DNA from: Sulfurimonas hydrogeniphila
Lineage (GTDB): Bacteria > Campylobacterota > Campylobacteria > Campylobacterales > Sulfurimonadaceae
DNA: 64,000 bases
Direction of reading: 5' to 3'
Assembly: GCF_009068765.1 (NCBI RefSeq)
Contig: NZ_CP035534.1
Coordinates: 930,001-994,000 of the forward strand
Below are positions 54,497 to 64,000 of this stretch, one piece after another; the stretch's first letter is position 1; every line of letters starts with the position of its first letter. The position numbers were made by a program, and so were the translations under genes. The notes beneath the pieces were generated by a model that was given only the letters and a program-made list of their open reading frames with translations, was not told where the DNA came from and did not search any database.

Positions 54497-55678
54497 ATGA
54501 ATACAACGTTAATAATAGGTGCGGGCGGCGTAAGCCGTGTAGTTGTGCATAAATGTGTACAGAATGCAGAGGTATTTGGAAAAATAGTACTTGCAAGCAG
54601 AACAAAATCAAAATGCGATGATATTAAATCAGAACTGCCAGATGCAGATATAGAAACCTATGCGCTTGATGCCGACAATACGCAGGAGATAGCAGATTTG
54701 ATAAATAAAGTGCAGGCGGATATTGTTATCAATGTGGCACTCCCTTACCAGGACCTAACAATTATGGACGCCTGTATTGCAACAAAAACAGATTATTTGG
54801 ACACTGCAAACTATGAACATCCCGATGAGGCAAAATTTGAGTATAAACTGCAATGGGAAAAAGACGAAGCCTTCAAAGAAGCAGGTATTATGGGTTTGCT
54901 TGGCAGCGGTTTTGACCCGGGTGTGACAAATGTTTTTTGTGCCTATGCGCAAAAACACTATTTTGACGAAATTCATACTATTGATATTCTTGATTGCAAT
55001 GCAGGTGATCACGGCTATCCTTTTGCAACAAACTTCAATCCTGAGATCAATCTTCGTGAAGTTTCTGCAAACGGGCGATACTGGGAAAACGGCAAATGGA
55101 TAGAAACAGAGCCGATGGAGATAAAAATGGTCTGGGATTATCCTGAAATCGGACCTAAAGATTCTTATTTGCTTTATCATGAAGAGATGGAATCCCTTGT
55201 CAAGCATATAAAAGGGCTTAAGCGTATTCGGTTTTTTATGACCTTTGGCGAGAGTTATCTTACGCATATGAAGTGTCTTGAAAATGTAGGCATGCTGGGA
55301 ATTGAGCCGATTGAGCATCAGGGGCAACAAATTGTTCCGATAGAGTTTTTAAAAACACTGCTCCCTGATCCGGCTTCTCTTGGTCCCCGTACAAAAGGAA
55401 AAACAAATATCGGTATTGTGGCAGAGGGCATAAAAGACGGCAAAAAGAAAAAAATCTATATTTATCAGGTAAGTGATCATGAAGCATGCTATAAAGAGGT
55501 GAACTCTCAGGCTGTCTCTTATACGACGGGAGTTCCTGCGATGATAGGTGCAAAGTTGATGCTTGAAAAAGTCTGGTACAAAACAGGGGTGCATAATATG
55601 GAAGAGTTTGATCCTGATCCGTTTATGGAAGAGCTCAATAAACAGGGATTGCCTTGGAAGATTCAAGAACTAGACTAA
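54497..55678 (+). CDS. Carboxynorspermidine synthase (saccharopine dehydrogenase-like)
   Basis: 393 residues. An N-terminal Rossmann motif (IIGAGGVSRVVVHKC) and the saccharopine dehydrogenase C-terminal domain are present, with GSGFDPGVTNVF and TKTDYLDTANYEHPDE landmarks. With the decarboxylase gene 4 bp downstream it makes carboxy(nor)spermidine from aspartate semialdehyde and a diamine, the alternative polyamine route used by Campylobacterota. Confidence 0.9.
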   Translation: MNTTLIIGAGGVSRVVVHKCVQNAEVFGKIVLASRTKSKCDDIKSELPDADIETYALDADNTQEIADLINKVQADIVINVALPYQDLTIMDACIATKTDYLDTANYEHPDEAKFEYKLQWEKDEAFKEAGIMGLLGSGFDPGVTNVFCAYAQKHYFDEIHTIDILDCNAGDHGYPFATNFNPEINLREVSANGRYWENGKWIETEPMEIKMVWDYPEIGPKDSYLLYHEEMESLVKHIKGLKRIRFFMTFGESYLTHMKCLENVGMLGIEPIEHQGQQIVPIEFLKTLLPDPASLGPRTKGKTNIGIVAEGIKDGKKKKIYIYQVSDHEACYKEVNSQAVSYTTGVPAMIGAKLMLEKVWYKTGVHNMEEFDPDPFMEELNKQGLPWKIQELD

Positions 55679-55682
55679 ACAA

Positions 55683-56822
55683 ATGAATCCAATTAAAACA
55701 CCGTGTTATATATGCGAGGAAACCCTTTTAGAAAAGAATCTGCAAACTTTAGCGTATGTGCAAGAACAAAGCGGTGCCAAAATTATTTTGGCACTCAAGG
55801 GCTTTGCAATGTGGAGCACTTTTGAACTGGTGGCAAAATATTTAAAAGGCTGTACAGCCAGTGGTCTGTATGAGGCAAAACTTGCCCGTGAAGAATTTTG
55901 CAAATACAACCCGGATGCAGAAGTGCATACTTATTCTCCGGCATATAAAGATGATGAGATTGAAGAAATAGCCAAAATATCTGATCATATAGTCTTTAAT
56001 TCCCCAAATCAATTGGAAAAATATATTTGGAAAGTCAAAGAAATCAATAAAAATATTCATGTTTCTCTGAGAATAAACCCTGAAGTCTCTTCTTCTCCGG
56101 TCGATATATACAACCCCTGCGGTTTGTACAGCAGACTGGGAACAACTCTGCAGAATTTTGATGAAAAACTGCTTGAAAAGATAGACGGACTCAATTTTCA
56201 TGCGCTTTGTGAGCAAAATGCAGATGCGCTTGAACAGGTCTTAGCGGCTTTTGAAGATAAATTCGGAAGATATTTGAAAAATTTGCAATATATTAATTTT
56301 GGCGGAGGACATCACATAACCAAAAAAGGCTATGATATAGAGAAACTTGTTTGGATAATCAAAGAATTTCGTAAAAAATATAATATTGATGTCTATTTGG
56401 AACCCGGAGAGGCCGTCGGTTGGGAAACAGGATATCTGCAGTCCACTGTTTTGGATGTTTTTCAAAACGGTATGAATATTGCCATTCTTGACACCTCTGC
56501 AGAAGCACATATGCCTGATACACTGGCAATGCCGTATCGTGCCCAAGTAAGAAATGCAGGCATGGCAAATGAAAAAAAATATACCTACCGTTTAGGCGGA
56601 AACACCTGTCTTGCAGGTGACATCATGGGGGATTACTCTTTTGATTCTCCTTTACATGTAGGAGATACTGTTATATTTGAAGATCAAATTCATTATACTT
56701 TTGTCAAAAATACCACCTTTAATGGTGTGAAACTTCCTTCTTTGGCGATAAAGCGCAAAAACGGAACAATTGAACTTGTAAAAGAGTTTGGATATGAAGA
56801 TTACAAAAACAGACTTTCATAA
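55683..56822 (+). CDS. nspC: Carboxynorspermidine decarboxylase NspC
   Basis: 379 residues of the PLP-dependent alanine-racemase-fold decarboxylases. The PLP lysine is in IILALKGFAMW, with HALCEQNAD, FGGGHHITKKGYD, EPGEAVGWETG and GNTCLAGDIMGDY as further landmarks. It releases CO2 from carboxyspermidine or carboxynorspermidine. It is coupled to the synthase gene. Confidence 0.95.
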   Translation: MNPIKTPCYICEETLLEKNLQTLAYVQEQSGAKIILALKGFAMWSTFELVAKYLKGCTASGLYEAKLAREEFCKYNPDAEVHTYSPAYKDDEIEEIAKISDHIVFNSPNQLEKYIWKVKEINKNIHVSLRINPEVSSSPVDIYNPCGLYSRLGTTLQNFDEKLLEKIDGLNFHALCEQNADALEQVLAAFEDKFGRYLKNLQYINFGGGHHITKKGYDIEKLVWIIKEFRKKYNIDVYLEPGEAVGWETGYLQSTVLDVFQNGMNIAILDTSAEAHMPDTLAMPYRAQVRNAGMANEKKYTYRLGGNTCLAGDIMGDYSFDSPLHVGDTVIFEDQIHYTFVKNTTFNGVKLPSLAIKRKNGTIELVKEFGYEDYKNRLS

Positions 56823-56845
56823 AAAATTGTGTTACAATAAATATT

Positions 56846-59110
56846 ATGAATATAGTAAAAAATAAATGGACTATCTTTTATGTAATTATGATAAGTGCTG
56901 CAGTAGTATTTGCTGCTTTTACATATACAAAATATACAGAGTTGCAAAATATTGTACGTAAAAAAAATGAGCAGGATACTGCAAATGTTACAAAAATTTT
57001 TCATGATTTTTTAGTACAATCCGAGACGATGCTGCAAGTTGTGGGAACAACAGTTGTTAATCCTCATATCTCAAAAGACCCTAAAGAAAAAACAAAAATT
57101 TTCGATACATTACAAGAGATGAACCCTGCAGTTATAGGTTTTGGATATCTTGATCCAAAAGGAAATCTGCTTATTTCGAATAAAGAACTTCATGGAAAGA
57201 AAATAAATGCTTTGCAAATCAAAGAAGCAAAAAGTTCTTTCAAAGAAACACTCAGAAGTCACCATTTAGTGATTGGAAGAAGTTTCTTTTTTAAACCGCT
57301 TGGACAATGGATTTTACCATTGCGAAAAGCAATTCGTGATAAATATGGCAGAGTTGTCGGTGTCATGGCTATTGCTATAATTAATACACAGAAAAAAAAT
57401 CTTTTTTCCGGTTTTGAAACAGAACCTGATGAAGATGTGCTGCTGATTAAAAAATTTTCTGACGGCTATTATCGTCTTTTTTATTCAAATAAAAAAGGCA
57501 ATGCCGACGCACAAATTCTTTATGGCGAATCCTGCCCTAAAAATATATGCACATCCGTTGTAAATCAGATATTAGTAATGAATCATATTACGCTGCAAGA
57601 ATTAAAAAACAGTGCTAGAATTTTTTCTTTTTTTTCAAAAGATATGCAAGGAAGACCTATAAACGGAGCTCTTTATTATGATAAAAAATACAAAGTTTGG
57701 ATAAGTGTATATCATTACAACAGTGCTATAACGCAAGAGATATATAAAGATATTGCTTTGTTGGTATTACTTTATATTGTTATGATGCTTCTATTTTACT
57801 TTTTGTTTAAATCGATGGAAAAGTATGAAAATGCAAAAGAGCGTGATTTACTCTTTAAAACGACGCATGATTTATTGACAAATTTGCCAAACAGGGCATT
57901 TATTTATGAAAATATTTATCATTCAGGTAAGTTTGTTATGCAAAAAGGCGCACAGATTATTTTTATTGATCTTGATAATTTTAAAAATATTAATGATACT
58001 TTCGGGCATATTTTTGGAGATAAAATACTTGTTATTATTGCGAAGAGACTGCGGACTTTCTTTACAGAAAAAGATTTGGTAGCACGACAGGGCGGGGATG
58101 AATTTATCATTATAAATAATTCTCAAGATAAAAATTTGCAAGAGATGATAGAAATTATCTCAATGCCTTATATTGTAGATGATATAGAAGTAAGATTGGG
58201 TGCGAGTGTCGGTGTGTCTGTATACCCTGACGATGCTCATGATTTTGACACTTTACTCTCGTTAGCAGATATGGCTATGTATGAGGCAAAAAAAGTAAAA
58301 AATTCTTATGCTTTTTTTACAAAAGAGATGCAAGAAAAAAACAATGCAAATATGATAATTGAACAAGAACTCAGAAGTGCTTTGCAAAAAAATGAAATTT
58401 ATATGGTGTATCAACCGCAAATAGCCGCAGACGGAACACTCCATGGAGTAGAAGCACTTGTACGATGGGAAAATATAAAACTTGGCTTTGTCTCTCCTGA
58501 AGATTTTATTCCTATTGCAGAAGCAAGCGGATTGATTTTAGAACTTGGCAACTATATCACAAATCGCTCTCTTGTAGAGATAAAAAAAATATATGCAGAA
58601 CTCGGCAGGACATTTCAGCTCTCTGTCAATGTTTCTATTGTTCAACTTATGGAGAATCATTTTCTCAAAAATCTTCTGAAAGTGATTCGTAAAGTGCAGT
58701 TTGATCCATCGTTGCTTACTTTGGAAGTAACGGAGCGTTTGCCTATAGAAGATCTGGACTGTGTTTTGCCGATACTTAAATCGATACGGGCAGAAGGTAT
58801 TTCAATCTCTTTAGATGATTTTGGTACAGGGTATTCATCATTAAGCATTTTAACAAAACTTCCAATCAATGAACTAAAGATTGATAAGGCCTTTGTTGAT
58901 GAACTGTTGTATTCAAACAAAGATAAAAATCTTGTCAAAACAATTATTAATATTGGTAAAAATTTTTCCATGGATGTTTTGGCTGAAGGCACAGAGAGTA
59001 AAGAACAGGTTGATAAACTTAGAGAATACGGATGTGATATATTTCAAGGATACTATTATTCAAAACCATTAAAAAAAGAAGATTTGATTGCTTTTATTAG
59101 GAGTTTGTAA
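56846..59110 (+). CDS. Membrane GGDEF-EAL protein (c-di-GMP turnover)
   Basis: 754 residues. Layout: TM (about 8-28), a periplasmic Cache-like sensor (about 35-300), TM (about 308-326), GGDEF domain with intact RQGGDEF, and EAL domain with EALVRW and DDFGTGYSSL. Key catalytic residues of both domains appear intact, so it may both make and break cyclic di-GMP depending on the ligand. It starts 24 bp after nspC with a TACAATAAATATTATG leader, leaving co-transcription possible. Confidence 0.9.
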   Translation: MNIVKNKWTIFYVIMISAAVVFAAFTYTKYTELQNIVRKKNEQDTANVTKIFHDFLVQSETMLQVVGTTVVNPHISKDPKEKTKIFDTLQEMNPAVIGFGYLDPKGNLLISNKELHGKKINALQIKEAKSSFKETLRSHHLVIGRSFFFKPLGQWILPLRKAIRDKYGRVVGVMAIAIINTQKKNLFSGFETEPDEDVLLIKKFSDGYYRLFYSNKKGNADAQILYGESCPKNICTSVVNQILVMNHITLQELKNSARIFSFFSKDMQGRPINGALYYDKKYKVWISVYHYNSAITQEIYKDIALLVLLYIVMMLLFYFLFKSMEKYENAKERDLLFKTTHDLLTNLPNRAFIYENIYHSGKFVMQKGAQIIFIDLDNFKNINDTFGHIFGDKILVIIAKRLRTFFTEKDLVARQGGDEFIIINNSQDKNLQEMIEIISMPYIVDDIEVRLGASVGVSVYPDDAHDFDTLLSLADMAMYEAKKVKNSYAFFTKEMQEKNNANMIIEQELRSALQKNEIYMVYQPQIAADGTLHGVEALVRWENIKLGFVSPEDFIPIAEASGLILELGNYITNRSLVEIKKIYAELGRTFQLSVNVSIVQLMENHFLKNLLKVIRKVQFDPSLLTLEVTERLPIEDLDCVLPILKSIRAEGISISLDDFGTGYSSLSILTKLPINELKIDKAFVDELLYSNKDKNLVKTIINIGKNFSMDVLAEGTESKEQVDKLREYGCDIFQGYYYSKPLKKEDLIAFIRSL

Positions 59111-59236
59111 TGTTGGAAGACAAAGAGAGATAGAACAAAAGGTTTCAAGAAAAATCTTTTTGTGATTATGCTCTGGCTTGTGTGAAAATGCAGAAGGTAT
59201 TTATAAAATTGATGCTGAGTTTGGAACGGTCTCCTT

Positions 59237-60192
59237 TTAGTCAAAATCGCCAAAATAAAGATTTATTAAAAATGCAATTGCATAATTTGCTTTGTAACTG
59301 TTTTCCTTGTGAAAGTTTACAGAGGGACTGATCTGATAAAAAAACCATTTTTTCCATATGTTTTTTCTAAAAGTCAAAACTGTAGCATAATTATTTATAC
59401 CGCTGTACTTTTTAGAAGACTGTTCTGTTGTATATTCTGTATTACCGGAAAATATTTCAGATATACTTAGGATGTTTTTTTTGTTAAAGTTCCAATAGTA
59501 TTGTGCCGAGATATCATAGTCCATTCCCTTTACCTTTGTTTTTGTTTCTCTGTGTAAGGTGAGCCTTAACAGTGATCTGTCTGTAAGTGTATTGTCGAAA
59601 TAGATGAAAGTTCTTTCTGTAAAACTCTCTTTACTCGAATACTCAAAAATCTGCATAGGTTCGATTTTCCAGTTTTTTGCAATAAAAACTTTATAATATC
59701 GTGCTCTGACAAACGGATAAAAGCCTCTGATTCCAATGGAATACCTGCTTTGGATCTCGTAACTGTCTGATCTGAAATAGTTGAGACCAAGTTCTGTGGC
59801 AGCATTTTTGTCTATTATGTTTTTCTTTTCATTGATGCCTGAGATAAAAAGATTAAGCTTCTGATTTGTTCTTTTGAGGGCAATGTTGGCATTTATGTTC
59901 AGGGTACTTTTTTCTTTGTATTTTGACTGAAATTGTGTATTTAGATTTACACTGACAAATGATTTTTCTGTTTCATTGAAATATTTTTCATTTTTAAAAA
60001 ATCATCATAGCTATTTTGTGCTTTTTTTCCTGTGAACAGTTTGCTGATCGTCTGATCAAGGGTGTCTGAATAGCCTGTGACTTTGTCAGAAATTATTTTA
60101 TGCGCAGTATCAAGATACGATGAATTTGTATCTGTGGATTCGGCACGGAGCACACAAAGTAAGAAAACAAATAAAAATAAAAAAAATTTCAT
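59237..60192 (-). pseudogene. Exported outer-membrane-like protein, split by a frameshift
   Basis: The start at 60192 gives a signal peptide (MKFFLFLFVFLLCVLRA) and about 68 residues to YDDFLK. Reading then must shift by one base in the run of five A on the minus strand (59991-59995) to continue as NEKYFNETEKSFVSVNLNTQ for another 240 residues to the stop at 59237. The body is rich in alternating aromatic/polar strands and lacks helices, like an outer-membrane barrel. One missing A would explain everything. I do not recognise the family. The 126 bp between it and the GGDEF-EAL gene hold nothing obvious. Confidence 0.7.
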
Positions 60193-60322
60193 ACTAAAGC
60201 TTCCTGAAAATAATATATGTTTGTTTTATCGGTTCAAGGTGTATACAAAAAAATTTCAATATAATAGCATATAAAGTTTATGCTGAGTAACTCCGAAACT
60301 CTTAAGATAAGAAAGGTTGAGA

Positions 60323-60877
60323 ATGATAGAAGATAAAGAACGTTGGAATATTCGCCATGTAGAGAAGCCGATGCGAAAAAATGTAGAACCGATAGTTGAA
60401 AAGTATATAGATTGTGCAGCAGGAGACAGAGCCCTGGATATTGCCTGCGGAATTGGCAGAAATACGCACTTTTTAGCAGAAAAAGGTTTTGAAGTTGATG
60501 CTGTGGATTTTAGTGATTATGCACTTTCTCAGATAAAAGATGATGAGAAAATAAATAAAATAGAAGCTGACCTGGACAGTTATAATTTAGAGAAAAATAC
60601 GTACGATCTCATTATCAATATTAACTATTTGAGCAGAAGGTTGTTGCCGCAGATCAAAGAAGCTCTCAAGCCGAACGGCCTGTTGATTTTTGAAACTTTT
60701 ATTGTGGCACACGGCGATTTTAATCAGCCGGCAAACCCTGAATACCTTTTGCGTACAAATGAATTGCTGCATGCTTTTATCGGGCTTGATATTATCTACT
60801 ATGAAGAAAAAGACGAAGTGAATCTGCGAGGCGAAGATACCCGTGTAGCCTCTCTTGTGGCAAGAAAGAGATGTTAG
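60323..60877 (+). CDS. SAM-dependent methyltransferase (TehB-like)
   Basis: 184 residues from the ATG at 60323, 6 bp after AAAGG; a TTG two codons upstream would overlap that site. Motif I ALDIACGIGRNTHFLAEKGF, motif II VDAVDFS and the NYLSRRLLPQI region are those of small class I methyltransferases related to TehB. The substrate is unknown. Confidence 0.82.
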   Translation: MIEDKERWNIRHVEKPMRKNVEPIVEKYIDCAAGDRALDIACGIGRNTHFLAEKGFEVDAVDFSDYALSQIKDDEKINKIEADLDSYNLEKNTYDLIININYLSRRLLPQIKEALKPNGLLIFETFIVAHGDFNQPANPEYLLRTNELLHAFIGLDIIYYEEKDEVNLRGEDTRVASLVARKRC

Positions 60878-60911
60878 GTTTTTAGAAGTACCCATTTAGA
60901 TAAAGGTTTAC

Positions 60912-61514
60912 ATGTACACAAATTCTCTGCAGATATATGAATTTTTAGAAGCAAAAAACCTGTTGCAGTATTCGCCGAAATTGTGGTGGCCCAATGCGGG
61001 AACCTTTGAAGTTGTTGTCGGTGCAATTCTAACACAAAACACGACATGGAAAAATGTTGAAAAGTCTTTGAAAAATCTGGAATTATTTTTGGATCTGGAC
61101 CGCTTTGCCGCTTTACATGTAGAGAGGCTAAAAGAAAAGATTCGTCCAAGCGGATTTTATAATCAAAAGGCACCGAGACTTTTAGCATTGGCAAATAATA
61201 TCAAAGCAGAGTTTGGCACTTTTGAACAGTTTCAAAAAGAAGTAACAAGAGAGTGGCTTTTGCTGCAAAAAGGCATCGGACAGGAGAGTGCGGACGCTAT
61301 TCTCTGTTATGCCTGTTTTAGAGATGAGATGGTTGTAGACAGTTATACAAAAAGGCTGTTAAAGAGTTTTGACATAGAGTTTAAAAATTATATGCAGTAT
61401 AAAGAATTTTTGGAATCAGGCATAAAAGAGGCCTTTACATGTAAAGATTTAAACCTTATATATGCCCGATATCATGGCATGATAGTAGAATACAACAAAA
61501 TATGTAAATTATAA
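60912..61514 (+). CDS. magIII: 3-methyladenine DNA glycosylase, MagIII type
   Basis: 200 residues of the endonuclease III/HhH-GPD superfamily. The opening WWPNAGTFEVVVGAILTQNT, RPSGFYNQKA, the hairpin GIGQESADAILCYA and catalytic-region VVDSYTKR correspond to Helicobacter MagIII, which lacks the iron-sulfur loop of Nth, as here. It excises 3-methyladenine in base-excision repair. Its ATG lies within a TTACATGTAC near-copy of the over-represented palindrome. Confidence 0.88.
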   Translation: MYTNSLQIYEFLEAKNLLQYSPKLWWPNAGTFEVVVGAILTQNTTWKNVEKSLKNLELFLDLDRFAALHVERLKEKIRPSGFYNQKAPRLLALANNIKAEFGTFEQFQKEVTREWLLLQKGIGQESADAILCYACFRDEMVVDSYTKRLLKSFDIEFKNYMQYKEFLESGIKEAFTCKDLNLIYARYHGMIVEYNKICKL

Positions 61515-62126
61515 ACCTTCAAGCAGAACATTCCAGAGCCGATTTACTTCCTGGTTGCCTAAAAAAAGAGAAGATTTGTTTTCAAAGAGTTCTTTTAGTC
61601 CTTTTTTGTTGATTGCGAGCGTATGCGAACACTGTTCATGCGTTGGAAGATATGCACGCAAGAGCGAGACATCCCCATCAATTTTTTTGGAACATAAAAA
61701 GCAGTGCATATCTTTATGCAGCCGTCCTTCATGCTCCAAAAGTTTGGTATAGGCTTCAATAGCTACGCGTTTGGGGTTTTGTCTGTTCCAGTTTTGTGAA
61801 GCTTCCTCAATTAAATCAAAATAAAAAGAACCAATATCTTCAGAGTCTTTCAAGTGCTTATAGAAAAGCCCTAAAAAATCCTGCCATAATCGCAAAAGAT
61901 TATAATCATTTATCCAGCTGTATCCAATGTGTATAACATCTTTAAGTCTTGATATAGTGGATTTTGCCGAGTTTTCGACTTCATAATCAATTTTAAAACC
62001 TATATTTATCACACCATGGCGTGCACCGTAGAATCTGTAAAGGGTATCTAAGCTGTTTTGAGATAAAATATTTACTATTAAATCTTCGTCTTTGACGCGA
62101 TTTAAATTAATGATAAAACCTTGCAC
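61509..62126 (-). CDS. recO: DNA repair protein RecO (short epsilon type)
   Basis: 205 residues. The N-terminal OB-like part (MQGFIINLNRVKDEDLIVNI) and the CFLCSKKIDGDVSLLRAYLPTHEQC region fit the compact RecO of Campylobacterota, with the zinc-finger-like cysteines partly kept. RecO with RecR loads RecA on SSB-coated single strands. It is convergent with magIII, overlapping by 6 bp. Confidence 0.82.
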   Translation of the reverse strand: MQGFIINLNRVKDEDLIVNILSQNSLDTLYRFYGARHGVINIGFKIDYEVENSAKSTISRLKDVIHIGYSWINDYNLLRLWQDFLGLFYKHLKDSEDIGSFYFDLIEEASQNWNRQNPKRVAIEAYTKLLEHEGRLHKDMHCFLCSKKIDGDVSLLRAYLPTHEQCSHTLAINKKGLKELFENKSSLFLGNQEVNRLWNVLLEGL

Positions 62127-62304
62127 CTAATTGCTTCCTATATACACACTTTTTAATTTTTTTTAAAATATTTTACACTTATTATGCTTATTTAAACCAA
62201 AAGAAAGTATAATTTACATGCTTTGTCTAAATAGACTAAGTTTCTTTAAAAAGAGATTAAATTTATATGTTTTGCATATAAAATTTACAAATTTGGGAGT
62301 TGAA

Positions 62305-64000
62305 ATGGTTGAACATCATGATTTATTAAGATCATTTAAGGATAATTGCGGTTTTGGTCTTGTCGCCAACATCAAAAACAAACCTTCACACAAAGTGCTC
62401 AATGATGCAGTGACTGCGCTTGAACGCATGATGCACCGTGGTGCTGTTGCTGCAGATGGAAAAACGGGGGACGGAAGCGGTTTACTGCTTTCCATGCCGA
62501 CTGATTTTCTTAAAAATGAAGCAAAAGAAAAAGGTATAGAATTACCGTCTCAGTTTGCAGTAGCTGTAGTTTTTACCAAAGAAAAAAAGCATTTGCAGAC
62601 ACTGGAATCTATTTGTAACAACAATGATTTAAAAGTGGTTTTACACCGTGATGTTCCAATTGACACCAATGCTCTAGGAGACCAGGCACTGGCCTCACTG
62701 CCTCACATCGTACAGCTTTTCATTGTTCCTAATTCAATCATGGCCACAAACAGATTTGATGCACTTTTATATCTTTCACGCAAAGAAGCAGAACATGAAA
62801 TGATTTCTGAAAGAGATTTCTATATAGCATCTATGAGTTCGAAAGTGCTATCGTATAAAGGGCTTGTTATGCCTACGCATATCAAAGAATTTTACAAAGA
62901 TCTGCAGAATGAAAATTTTAAAATCTCTTTTTCACTTTTTCATCAAAGATTTTCAACAAATACACTCCCTGAATGGCGTCTTGCACAGCCGTTTCGTGCT
63001 GTAGCGCATAATGGAGAAATCAACTCTGTTGAAGCCAACCGCATTAATGTGGCTATAAAATCTGAATCAATAAAAAGCGAAGTATTCAGCGACGAAGAAA
63101 TTAAAAGACTGCTTCCTATCCTGCAGCCCGGTGCTTCTGACAGTGCTTCAGCCGATAACTTTTTTGAATTTTTAATTGTAAACGGTATGGACTTTTTCAA
63201 AGCTGTCCGTGCAGTGATTCCTCCGGCATGGCAGAATGCACCGCATATGGATCCTGAATTACGAGCTTTTTATGAATATCATTCAACTGTATTTGAAGCA
63301 TGGGACGGTCCGGCTGCATTTTCAGTAACAGACGGACGATATATAGGCTGTGTACTTGACAGAAACGGTTTGCGTCCATCAAAATACATCGTAACAAAAG
63401 ATGACAACCTTCTGATAGCTTCCGAGTACGGTGTTGTAGATATTCCCGAAGAAGAGATCAAAGAGCGTGGACGTCTGCAGTCAGGGGAAATGATAGGACT
63501 TGATCTGAAATTTGGCAAGCTTCTGAAGAGTCAGGAAATTGATGATTATTTAAAAGGTTCCAATCCGTATATGAAGTGGCTGAATGAACATATGATTTAT
63601 TTGCAGGAACATGTGGAAGAGCAGTATGTTGTATGCAGAGAAGTTGATGAGGCAGATTTGATTGCCAAACAAAGATATTTTAATGTTACGCAGGAAGTTA
63701 TTGAACAGGTAATCGAACCAATGGTAAAAGAGGCAAAAGAAGCCGTGGGTTCTATGGGTGATGACACACCTCTTGCAGCTTTTTCTAAAAAACAGCGTAA
63801 TTTTACTGATTTTTTCAAGCAAAAATTTGCACAGGTTACCAATCCGCCAATTGATCCTATTCGTGAAAAAGTTGTAATGAGCTTAAATACCGGTTTTGGT
63901 GAAGTGCATAATATTCTGGATGAAATTCCGTCACATGCGCACAGGCTGAAGTCTATTTCTCCGATAATAACGACTGAAAAGTTAGAAGTGCTCAAGTCTT
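62305..64000 (+). CDS. gltB: Glutamate synthase large subunit GltB (N-terminal part)
   Basis: The first 565 residues are present; the gene runs off the right edge. After a short leader the glutaminase domain begins at CGFGLVANIKNKPSHKVLND, whose Cys is the N-terminal nucleophile after processing. MHRGAVAADGKTGDGSGLL, HQRFSTNTLPEWRLAQPFR and AHNGEINSVEANR are class II amidotransferase motifs. It transfers glutamine amide nitrogen to 2-oxoglutarate. A GGGAG site and TATAAT at 62208-62213 precede it. Confidence 0.96.
   Translation, partial: MVEHHDLLRSFKDNCGFGLVANIKNKPSHKVLNDAVTALERMMHRGAVAADGKTGDGSGLLLSMPTDFLKNEAKEKGIELPSQFAVAVVFTKEKKHLQTLESICNNNDLKVVLHRDVPIDTNALGDQALASLPHIVQLFIVPNSIMATNRFDALLYLSRKEAEHEMISERDFYIASMSSKVLSYKGLVMPTHIKEFYKDLQNENFKISFSLFHQRFSTNTLPEWRLAQPFRAVAHNGEINSVEANRINVAIKSESIKSEVFSDEEIKRLLPILQPGASDSASADNFFEFLIVNGMDFFKAVRAVIPPAWQNAPHMDPELRAFYEYHSTVFEAWDGPAAFSVTDGRYIGCVLDRNGLRPSKYIVTKDDNLLIASEYGVVDIPEEEIKERGRLQSGEMIGLDLKFGKLLKSQEIDDYLKGSNPYMKWLNEHMIYLQEHVEEQYVVCREVDEADLIAKQRYFNVTQEVIEQVIEPMVKEAKEAVGSMGDDTPLAAFSKKQRNFTDFFKQKFAQVTNPPIDPIREKVVMSLNTGFGEVHNILDEIPSHAHRLKSISPIITTEKLEVLKS

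Overview
The window looks like chromosome from a chemolithotrophic, flagellated, sulfur-oxidising Campylobacterota (Epsilonproteobacteria), most like Sulfurimonas. The reasons are low GC, many TTG starts, a soxXYZAB cluster, a sorAB-type sulfite dehydrogenase, a fused CcsBA cytochrome c maturation protein, a FlgS-like kinase, a MagIII-type glycosylase, the short epsilon-type RecO and the carboxynorspermidine polyamine route. The genus is inferred from gene content and was not tested by a search.

0-9 kb: the N-terminal part of a DUF255 thioredoxin-fold protein, a 136 bp MITE-like palindrome, a nucleoside deoxyribosyltransferase overlapping a hybrid binding-protein/histidine kinase, a small Bfd-like protein, DsbD, and a three-gene sensory operon (Cache-type sensor, OmpR-type regulator, histidine kinase). 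9-17.4 kb: soxX-Y-Z-A-B, an outer-membrane porin and four periplasmic accessory genes (metallo-hydrolase, thioredoxin, DsrE, DUF302). Two direct repeats spaced 11 bp lie between the kinase and soxX and are the obvious binding site for the adjacent regulator.

17.4-42.8 kb: mostly housekeeping. RhlE helicase (no standard start codon) diverges from a stand-alone degenerate helicase domain. Then follow lpxB, a dihydroorotase-like protein without metal ligands, tgt, a PP2C/STAS switch with a degenerate receiver, efp with an ATP-grasp/HhH gene, dnaE, an M18 aminopeptidase, flgS, ccsBA, hemH, a HAD phosphatase, sorAB and a chemoreceptor with a C-terminal CZB domain. The chemoreceptor's sensor domain resembles that of the sox-linked sensor.

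42.8-45.5 kb: a small accessory island at the 3' end of tRNA-Gln. It holds a RelE/ParE-type toxin-antitoxin pair, an XRE remnant and an intact ficT/ficA module; an 18 bp copy of the tRNA end and a decayed second ficTA copy lie on its far side. 45.6-51.5 kb: a frameshifted ribBA, then apbE facing a porin/FMN-binding/two membrane proteins/pentaheme cytochrome operon. This reads as a flavin- and heme-based cell-envelope electron-transfer module, possibly iron-regulated. 51.5-64 kb: a DUF695-RraB protein, an LplT-PlsC fusion, dgkA, carboxynorspermidine synthesis, a GGDEF-EAL protein, a frameshifted outer-membrane-like protein, a methyltransferase, magIII, recO and the start of gltB.

The decamer TTACATGTAA occurs nine times, always inside genes, far more than base composition predicts. 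The best candidates for something undescribed are the flavin/heme/porin module, the tRNA-Gln ficTA island, the ATP-grasp/HhH gene beside efp, and this palindrome.
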